Of a stretch of 13,152 bases of DNA, positions 7,792-13,152 are shown in pieces (position 1 is the first letter of the stretch; every line of letters starts with the position of its first letter). Position numbers and translations under genes: made by a program. The notes below the pieces were generated by a model. It had not been told where the DNA came from. It did no database searches and was given only the letters and a program-made list of their open reading frames with translations. The stretch is from NCBI GenBank assembly GCA_900539595.1, contig UQCQ01000024.1:1-13152 (forward strand), in the 5' to 3' direction. This DNA comes from an uncultured Mollicutes bacterium (GTDB lineage: Bacteria > Bacillota_I > Bacilli_A > RFN20 > CAG-826).

Positions 7792-8699
7792 CCCTTTAAT
7801 CCTCCGGCATTGGTATTTTCGATGATTTTCTTTTGGAAGCAGGCATATAAAACAAGAACGGGGATCAAGGCGACGAGGACGCTGGCAAACATCATCGGAT
7901 AATTGCCGCTTCCCATGAATTCGCCCTGTAGCTCATAGAGTCCAACCGCCAAAGTGTAGTGATTTGGCATAAATAGATATGGGGTGGAATAATCGTTCCA
8001 AAGAGTGATGGCTTGAAGGATGCAGCAGGCTACTATGGGCCCTTTTGCCATCGGAAGCATGATTTTGAAGAAGATGCCAAATCGGCTGGCCCCATCCATG
8101 CCCGCGGCTTCTGCATAACTCCAAGACAAGGAGGAGAATGCGCTATAAAGCATGATGAAATTAAAGCCAAAGCACCCCGAATAAAGGAACAAGACGCCAA
8201 GAAGCGAATTATCAAGATGGAGGAATTCCATCATATTGACTTGGGCGGGAAGCGTTCCAACAATCGGGGTCACCATGGCAAAAATGGCCGCCCCATAGAT
8301 CAAATTACGTCCTGGAAAACGATAATTCACCAAAACATAAGCCGCTGCAGCGGATAAAAACACGTTAATAATCGTTCCTAAAACCGTCATTAAGATGCTC
8401 CATAAGACCATCTCGAAAACACTTTCTTCCGTACCACCGATCGTAATGACTTTGTATTGGAGAACCTCAACAAAATTAAGCCCCTGCCATTGTTTGGGGA
8501 AACCCCAAACGTTGCCGTTATAGAATTCGTTCTGATCTTTAAATGAATTTAATAACATCCATAAAAAGGGAAGAAGCAACGACACGGCATAAACGGCAAA
8601 AATGACGAAGACGATCCATTTGGTGGCTTGGAAGCCGACTGCCTTCTTGTTCTTCTTTCCTTCGCGGATGGTTTCGGAAATATTCTCAATACGTTCCAT
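7788..8699 (-). CDS. CUT1 sugar ABC transporter permease, MalG type
   Basis: A 303-residue inner-membrane permease with about six hydrophobic segments (near 27-50, 95-125, 132-155, 165-190, 218-236 and 270-288). The canonical EAA loop is present at 197-216 (EAAGMDG, then a closing LP), which docks on the ATPase. PFLWMLLNSFK after the first segment and NDYSTPYLF are typical of the MalG branch (carbohydrate uptake family 1). It pairs with the MalF-like permease encoded 1 nt upstream. The gene ends in TGA within ATGA, overlapping the lipoprotein start. Its first residues, MERIENI, echo MERIESI of the partner permease. The substrate cannot be read from the sequence. An oligosaccharide released by the operon's GH16 enzyme is the natural guess. 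Confidence 0.95.
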   Translation of the reverse strand: MERIENISETIREGKKNKKAVGFQATKWIVFVIFAVYAVSLLLPFLWMLLNSFKDQNEFYNGNVWGFPKQWQGLNFVEVLQYKVITIGGTEESVFEMVLWSILMTVLGTIINVFLSAAAAYVLVNYRFPGRNLIYGAAIFAMVTPIVGTLPAQVNMMEFLHLDNSLLGVLFLYSGCFGFNFIMLYSAFSSLSWSYAEAAGMDGASRFGIFFKIMLPMAKGPIVACCILQAITLWNDYSTPYLFMPNHYTLAVGLYELQGEFMGSGNYPMMFASVLVALIPVLVLYACFQKKIIENTNAGGLKG

Positions 8700-8700
8700 A

Positions 8701-9699
8701 TTAGTAATCCACCCCCTTATAGGCGCGGGACATCAAATTACGGGTGAGTAGAATGATCGGAGACCAAATCGCGGAGAAGATAAGTCCTTTGGCCGCGGCT
8801 TCGCAGAGGGCTTTGGGGTCATTGGAAGAAACCGAATCCCAAATTTGAAGGGAAATCGTCCAGGTGTTGCCCTCACCGTTAGTTAGGAACAACGGTTGGA
8901 GATAAAGGGTTAATACGTTGGTCATGCCTAGGATCACCAAGGTCACAATCGTTGGCCAAATCATGGGAATGACGACATGGATGAATTCCTTGAAATAACC
9001 GCAGTTATCGATTTTGGCGCTTTCTAATAATTCCTGGGGGATTCTTCCGATCGCCCCGGAAAGGAGGATGACGTTATAGCCTAGTCCTGCCCAGATGCAA
9101 TAAAGGTAAACAATGAGTTGGGACAAAGGGTACGTCTGCAGGGAAGTTTCCTTAATGCCCAGGGCTTTTACGATGGGGTATAAATAGCCAACCTCTGGTT
9201 GATACCCCATCTTAAAGGCGAAGGTCAAGGCCACGACGGGGATGATGTTGGGTAAGAAAAAGATGACGCGGAAGACATTGGCTAACGGCATCTTTTTGGA
9301 TAGAAAATAGGAGAATAAAACCGATAAGGGGAGCGAGATGAAAATCGTGATGAAGGCAAAGCCCAAGGAATTGAGGAGGATGACGCTGGAATCGTTTAAC
9401 CAACTGACCCCCGTGGTGTTGGAATAGGAATGGAAGGATTCATGCCATACCTTGGCGATTGTTTCAAATCCAGCCCACGTGTAGCCATAAATATCCCCGC
9501 TTTGGAAAGCAAGGAGCAAGGATTGAATATTGACGAAAATCCACGTGAATAAGAATTGTCCTACCGGATAAAGAAGCATCAAAAAGACGAAGATGTAGTC
9601 GCGGGTCCTTTTGCCGAAACGGACTTTCTTTTGCTCGTGCGGTCGTTCTTCTTTTTCGATGATGGAAGTATCATCTTTTATGCTTTCAATTCGTTCCAT
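8701..9699 (-). CDS. CUT1 sugar ABC transporter permease, MalF type
   Basis: A 332-residue membrane protein with a charged cytoplasmic N-terminus (1-33) and six hydrophobic segments (about 34-56, 106-132, 143-165, 192-216, 247-271 and 303-322). VFRVIFFLPNIIPVVA is typical of the MalF/UgpA branch. The EAA loop at 226-245 reads ESAKIDNCG and closes with IP. The glycine that normally follows the conserved Asp (D-G) is Asn here (D231-N232). It forms the translocation pore with the MalG-like protein. The ATG lies 5 nt after the GH16 stop and has only a weak purine stretch (GGAAATAAAGAAT) before it, so translation may rely on ribosomes ending the GH16 gene. It ends 1 nt before the next start. Confidence 0.94.
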   Translation of the reverse strand: MERIESIKDDTSIIEKEERPHEQKKVRFGKRTRDYIFVFLMLLYPVGQFLFTWIFVNIQSLLLAFQSGDIYGYTWAGFETIAKVWHESFHSYSNTTGVSWLNDSSVILLNSLGFAFITIFISLPLSVLFSYFLSKKMPLANVFRVIFFLPNIIPVVALTFAFKMGYQPEVGYLYPIVKALGIKETSLQTYPLSQLIVYLYCIWAGLGYNVILLSGAIGRIPQELLESAKIDNCGYFKEFIHVVIPMIWPTIVTLVILGMTNVLTLYLQPLFLTNGEGNTWTISLQIWDSVSSNDPKALCEAAAKGLIFSAIWSPIILLTRNLMSRAYKGVDY

Positions 9700-9704
9700 A
9701 TTCT

Positions 9705-11156
9705 TTATTTCCGATAGAGTTTTACGTTATCGATGTAGGTAACCACGCCTTTATTCGAACGGAATTCCAGTCGCAAAGATTGCGAACCTTTGGGGGCTTT
9801 TATGGAGGATCCATAGGTTTGAAAATCAGAAGAAGAGATCGCGATTTCTTGCTCTTCTAATACCTCATCTTCGCTTGCTCCTAAGAATTTAACGAGAGCC
9901 TTACCTTCGCCTTGGAGAGCTTTCCCATCGAAGGAAAAATCATATTCATACCCCTCGTAAACCGAATCGATGTTTTGACGGAGGACGCCCCCTTCTTGAA
10001 CCATAGCAACGTTCTTTCCCCCTTTGCCATAGAGGGAATTCGAAATAGGATAGCAGACTTCTTCTAGAGGCTTTTTCTCCGTCACTTTCTTTAAAAAGGA
10101 CCAGCCTTTGTTTTGAATGTATTCTCCATATAAAGGCGAAGCAGATTCTAAGCGCGAGGCGAATTCAAAATCGCCACCGCTCACTTTATTCGCTTTGCTT
10201 GGTTCGCGGATTCGTCCTTCGTAATCCTCTTTTGGTGCTTCCGAAAGAGAAGGAACCGCATCAAATTCATTCACGGGTTGATTCAAAAAAGGCGTGTAAC
10301 GAACGTGGTCCACGACCATATAGTCTTCTTCAAAATCGGCGGAACCTACAAATCCATCAGGAAACCAAACCCCCAGCCATAAACGCCCTTCCAAAGTTGG
10401 GACGAACAAAGTGGAGATGTTGGTGATCACCCCGTCTACGGAATAGACGACCATTTCGGGGTCGGTGTACCAATCAAAGGCATACGTATGGTATTTCTCA
10501 TCGTTAAAGGCGACGAAATCGGCATCGGGATAAACCTTATCCAAGGCAAATTCCACGGAGTCGAAAGCCATCTCGCTCACCCAGTTCGTATTGAGGCCTT
10601 TTTCGAAAGTAATGCGGCCGGATTTTGATCCTCCCGGTAATTCCCAATCGATTTCGGCGTTTTCGTTTTCTTCCCCTTCTACGGCTCGGTTGCCATAGGT
10701 CCAAAAGGCGGTGCAGGCGCCTTGACGGGGCAACGCCTTCATGCGGATTTCGTAATGACCAGGGCCAACGCCAAAGCGAGACACCAAACAAGCGCCGCAT
10801 TTGCGCCCGTCTTTATAAGCCCCGTAACTTTCGACTTCGCCTTTGGAATAATAGCTTCCTAGTCCGCGTAACAAGAGTTGACCATCGTCGGTTAAAAAGA
10901 CGTTCTCTGGGGATACGCCTCCGTTATTGACGCCCCAATACCCCTTTCCAATCATCCAGGACTCCGGGTTTAGCGTTTCAAAGCCATCATAGAAACCGTG
11001 TTCGAAGTCTTCTTCTACCCCTTCTAATAAAGCAACCTGTTGTCCGACTTGGAGTTGGGCAGTTTTATCTACGGACGAAGAAACGTTATCCGTAACGGAT
11101 CCACAGGCGGCAAGGAGAGGAATTAGGGCAAAAAGAGTTCGTCCAAATGGTTTCAT
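9705..11156 (-). CDS. GH16-family endo-beta-glycanase lipoprotein with C-terminal CBM-like domain
   Basis: A 483-residue surface lipoprotein: signal peptide with lipobox LAAC (Cys18), linker to about 48, GH16 jelly roll at about 50-290, and a beta-sandwich at about 325-482 resembling a carbohydrate-binding module (closing YIDNVKLY). The catalytic signature is E168-I-D170-W-E172 in NAEIDWELPG, giving nucleophile, assisting Asp and acid/base. The flanking HYEIRMKALPRQGACTAFWTYG and YHTYAFDWYTDPEMVVYSVDG strands are typical of GH16. The signature is the ExDxE form without the extra bulge residue. In this family that form is seen in lichenases and xyloglucan-active members, while most laminarinases, agarases and carrageenases have ExDxxE. 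A beta-glucan-like substrate is therefore possible, not established. It is the first gene of the operon. No other ATG/GTG/TTG start precedes the lipobox. Its ATG lies only 8 nt after the -10 element, so the mRNA may be leaderless. Confidence 0.93.
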   Translation of the reverse strand: MKPFGRTLFALIPLLAACGSVTDNVSSSVDKTAQLQVGQQVALLEGVEEDFEHGFYDGFETLNPESWMIGKGYWGVNNGGVSPENVFLTDDGQLLLRGLGSYYSKGEVESYGAYKDGRKCGACLVSRFGVGPGHYEIRMKALPRQGACTAFWTYGNRAVEGEENENAEIDWELPGGSKSGRITFEKGLNTNWVSEMAFDSVEFALDKVYPDADFVAFNDEKYHTYAFDWYTDPEMVVYSVDGVITNISTLFVPTLEGRLWLGVWFPDGFVGSADFEEDYMVVDHVRYTPFLNQPVNEFDAVPSLSEAPKEDYEGRIREPSKANKVSGGDFEFASRLESASPLYGEYIQNKGWSFLKKVTEKKPLEEVCYPISNSLYGKGGKNVAMVQEGGVLRQNIDSVYEGYEYDFSFDGKALQGEGKALVKFLGASEDEVLEEQEIAISSSDFQTYGSSIKAPKGSQSLRLEFRSNKGVVTYIDNVKLYRK

Positions 11157-11164
11157 ACCCCTAC

Positions 11165-11192
11165 ATTATAGGAAGGTTGAAAGGGGTTTCAA
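11165..11192 (-). promoter_or_regulatory. Sigma-A-type promoter of the seven-gene glycan operon
   Basis: On the minus strand, -35 TTGAAA (11192-11187) and a perfect -10 TATAAT (11170-11165) are separated by 16 bases. Only GTAGGGGT lies between the -10 and the ATG at 11156, so a start site 6-8 nt after the -10 would give an mRNA beginning at or just before the start codon. The AGGGG looks like a ribosome binding site but is 1 nt from the ATG and may not be fully transcribed. Confidence 0.78.
11177..11192. promoter_or_regulatory. Palindromic operator (cre-like) overlapping the operon's -35
   Basis: TTGAAA-GGGG-TTTCAA is a perfect inverted repeat with a 4-base centre, covering the -35 hexamer and half the spacer. 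Read on the minus strand, TGAAACCCCTTTCA fits the CcpA catabolite-response consensus TGWAANCGNTNWCA at every defined position except the central G. It could therefore be a cre site or the operator for the operon's ROK repressor. Either binding event would block RNA polymerase. Confidence 0.6.
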
Positions 11193-11220
11193 TGTATTTT
11201 TTCGCTTTATTAAAAAATTA

Positions 11221-11253
11221 AACAAAAACAAAGCCCCGCATTGCTGCGAGGCT
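11221..11253 (-). terminator. Rho-independent terminator of the OB-fold protein gene
   Basis: Read on the minus strand, AGCCTCGCA-GCAA-TGCGGGGCT gives a 9-bp stem (one G-U pair) with a GNRA tetraloop, followed by TTTGTTTTTGTTT. It starts about 27 nt after the TAA at 11280 and separates this gene from the operon promoter at 11165-11192. Confidence 0.9.
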
Positions 11254-11279
11254 AAGTTTAGATGATGGGAAGTGATGAC

Positions 11280-13152
11280 TTACTTCTGGAAGTGGAGGGT
11301 GTTGTAGATCTTCACTCCATCTTCTCCGGTCGCGGAGAGGACAGCAAGTTTGAATTCCCTTTTGCTATTCCAGTTGCAGAGGGCGACTTCGACATCAATC
11401 GTCTTACCAACAAACGGTTCCAAGAACGCGTATTGGGAGATGCTCGAGGAATAAACTTGAATCGAGCTAGTGCCATCGGTCACAGAATAGGTCGGGTAGC
11501 TACCGCTGCTCTTGGTAATCGTGCCTTGGAGGGCATAGACGTTCAGCGTGACGGAGTCATTGGTTTTGTCGAACTTTTTCAAATCCGAAATGGTCTTGCC
11601 GGTGATGAAGGCCGAGGCCGGGAGTTCATGGCTACCAAATTCATTGGCAACAAGTTTGGCATTGCTAAGGCATTGTTCACCAAAGTTATAGTCGGTTGCC
11701 GCCCAAAGATCACGGGTCGCATTAAGAATAATCTTTTGGCCCATTTTAACGTGAGCGAACCATTTCGCGGAGTCGTGGAGGGTAACGGCAATCGCTCCGT
11801 TTTCATCAAAGAGGTAGAAACCATCTTGGACGGTCAGAGACGGGCCGACGATACCTTCGACGGTAACTTCGGTATCGACCGCGGCTTTTTTGGCCGCGTC
11901 GACGTTGATCGCGGTGATGTCACCAAGGGCTTTGCGTTCAATAGCAATCTTCTTGGTCGCGGACTTAAATCCTTCTAAGGACGCGGAGATGGTGATGTTG
12001 GCCGTACCGGTTCCGCTGGTGTGGAAGATGGTCTTGCCGTCTTTTTCTTCAAAGGAAGCTACCGTGTTATTGTCAGAAGCATAAGTGAGCTTCGCGCCTT
12101 CAAATCCAAGAAGCGTGCTGGAGACGGTGGTCGTCATTTCTAACGCCGGGTCAGCAACGTAAGAGGTTTCGAATTGGTCAACGGCATAGTAGTCGATAGC
12201 AAATTGAGCGGCATCATTCTTATCGAAGGCGAAATGGTTGTCTTCGATTTTAACCGGGACAAAGCGCCAGGAGCAGCCATAAGTCGTGCTCTTAGCATTG
12301 AGGGCAGTCAAATAGACCGTGCAGATCTTGTTGACGAACGGATCGATCCAGGCAAAATCAGAACCGCTATTTTGCGAATAGACGTAGTTACCGGTGACGC
12401 CATCCAAGTCATTGAAGTAATAGTTGGTGAATCCACCAGGTCCTTCCACGACGGATTTGGTGATGTAGGCATTGGCCTTATAAACCTTGGTCGAGATGTC
12501 TTCAGAGACCGGAGTTTCGACGATTTCCTTGACCGTCTTGGGCTGAGCGAAGGTCAAATCGATGGTACCGTTACCCGCAGTCTTGTTCAAAAGGGTGACG
12601 TTTTCGATTTGATTGCAGCCTTTGTAACCATATTTGGCCGCGTTGGTTTGTTCTTTCCCCAAAACATAGTTGGTCTTTTCGCCGGCGATTTCGATCTTGT
12701 CACCGACTTGAACGCGTCCCGCGACATCCGTGCTAAAAACATAAATGGAATCCGTGCCATCGCTGACCATGACGCCTTGGGCCGCGTTCTTTTGTCCGAA
12801 GAGGATGCTAAGAACTTGGAGGTTCTTCATGTGGACCTTGCTGCCGTTTGCGGAAGCGCGGGCCGCGGCGACGGTCGCATCCTTATATTGGGTTAAATCA
12901 ATATCCGGGGCATTGTGGGTGAAGGAAAGGATCCACGCGGAAACAAGCTCCATTTGGGAGTTCTTGTAGTTTTGGACGTTGCATTCGAGTTCGATGTCGT
13001 CTCCCGCGACGGGGCGTTCTTCTTCCGGAAGTTCGCCATAACGGATCTCGCCGGTCTTGTCATAGGTGCCATAGACATAGACTTCGCCGGTTTCGTCCTT
13101 AATGGTCATTTCTCCATAAACGGGGTTGCTAACTTTGACAACTTTAGCCCGG
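11280..13152 (-). CDS. Large secreted protein with tandem OB-fold modules and one Ig-like module (5' end outside the window)
   Basis: The frame is open to the window edge: 14 codons precede the first internal ATG at 13109, so the start lies further upstream. Numbering from that Met (609 residues), five OB-like modules carry the recurring pattern x-[VI]-x-D-x-T/G-x-x-[IV]-x-V-Y: TIKDETGEVYVYG (2-14), VSDGTDSIYVFS (115-126), a divergent copy at about 191-290, another at about 395-490 (TVQDGFYLFDENGAIAV), and YSVTDGTSSIQVYSS (541-555). Modules 3 and 5 both have a DPFVNK/EPFVGK segment after the motif, suggesting internal duplication. A bacterial Ig-like module lies at about 300-392 (SDNNTVASFEEKDGK, HTSGTGTANITIS). 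Such OB arrays occur in extracellular Bacillota proteins, including YhcR-type nucleases, but no nuclease or other catalytic domain is in the visible part. The stop is followed by a strong terminator. Codons favour C/G third positions far more than in the operon, suggesting high expression. The function is unknown. Confidence 0.85.
   Translation of the reverse strand, partial: RAKVVKVSNPVYGEMTIKDETGEVYVYGTYDKTGEIRYGELPEEERPVAGDDIELECNVQNYKNSQMELVSAWILSFTHNAPDIDLTQYKDATVAAARASANGSKVHMKNLQVLSILFGQKNAAQGVMVSDGTDSIYVFSTDVAGRVQVGDKIEIAGEKTNYVLGKEQTNAAKYGYKGCNQIENVTLLNKTAGNGTIDLTFAQPKTVKEIVETPVSEDISTKVYKANAYITKSVVEGPGGFTNYYFNDLDGVTGNYVYSQNSGSDFAWIDPFVNKICTVYLTALNAKSTTYGCSWRFVPVKIEDNHFAFDKNDAAQFAIDYYAVDQFETSYVADPALEMTTTVSSTLLGFEGAKLTYASDNNTVASFEEKDGKTIFHTSGTGTANITISASLEGFKSATKKIAIERKALGDITAINVDAAKKAAVDTEVTVEGIVGPSLTVQDGFYLFDENGAIAVTLHDSAKWFAHVKMGQKIILNATRDLWAATDYNFGEQCLSNAKLVANEFGSHELPASAFITGKTISDLKKFDKTNDSVTLNVYALQGTITKSSGSYPTYSVTDGTSSIQVYSSSISQYAFLEPFVGKTIDVEVALCNWNSKREFKLAVLSATGEDGVKIYNTLHFQK

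Noticed and set aside
11262..12896. Two long plus-strand open frames (238 and 240 codons) opposite the OB-fold gene
   Set aside because: They lie antisense to a clearly coding frame with strong third-position bias, have low-complexity shadow-like composition with no recognisable motifs, and lack supporting upstream signals. The minus-strand frame has repeated domains and a proper terminator.
11280..13109. OB-fold protein starting at the first internal Met (13109)
   Set aside because: The frame stays open for all 14 upstream codons to the window edge, that Met lies inside an OB strand, and no signal peptide follows it, so the true start is outside the window.
1..13152. Mycoplasma-type genetic code (TGA as tryptophan)
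   Set aside because: The MalG-like gene ends in TGA within an ATGA overlap, and tryptophans in the major genes are encoded without needing TGA readthrough.

Overview
The window looks like the chromosome of a Gram-positive anaerobe of the Bacillota. It has low-to-middle GC, AGGAGG-type ribosome binding sites, near-consensus sigma-A promoter elements, lipobox lipoproteins and no outer-membrane machinery. TGA is used as a stop (end of the second permease), so the genetic code is the standard bacterial one, not the Mycoplasma code. A gut Bacilli or Erysipelotrichia-like lineage would fit, but that placement is inference.

All genes lie on the minus strand, so the order of transcription runs from high to low coordinates. 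At the right, the 3' part of a large secreted protein built from tandem OB-fold modules and one Ig-like module (11280-13152, 5' end outside the window) stops at a strong GNRA-loop terminator (11221-11253). Next comes a promoter, TTGAAA-16-TATAAT, with a perfect inverted repeat (TTGAAA-GGGG-TTTCAA) over its -35. It drives a tightly packed seven-gene operon: GH16 glycoside hydrolase lipoprotein, MalF-like permease, MalG-like permease, a 1023-residue Ig/GLUG lipoprotein, a 521-residue secreted GLUG protein, a ROK-type repressor, and a MalK/MsmK-type ATPase with an unusual C-terminal extension. Gaps are -4 to +32 nt, and the operon ends at a UUCG-loop terminator (329-351).

The operon reads as a self-contained glycan-use locus. 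A surface endo-beta-glycanase cuts a polysaccharide, surface proteins may hold it, and a CUT1 importer with its own ATPase takes up oligosaccharides under a ROK regulator. The striking point is that no conventional extracytoplasmic sugar-binding protein is encoded. The two large proteins where one would be expected share a homologous C-terminal module of about 260 residues and resemble adhesins or glycan binders. No intracellular oligosaccharide hydrolase is present either.

At the left edge, a short reading frame resembles the N-terminus of a Fic-family protein and breaks or shifts frame before the edge. Its upstream region carries five copies of TTATTTCA in alternating orientation at 24-28 bp spacing, which look like an operator array.
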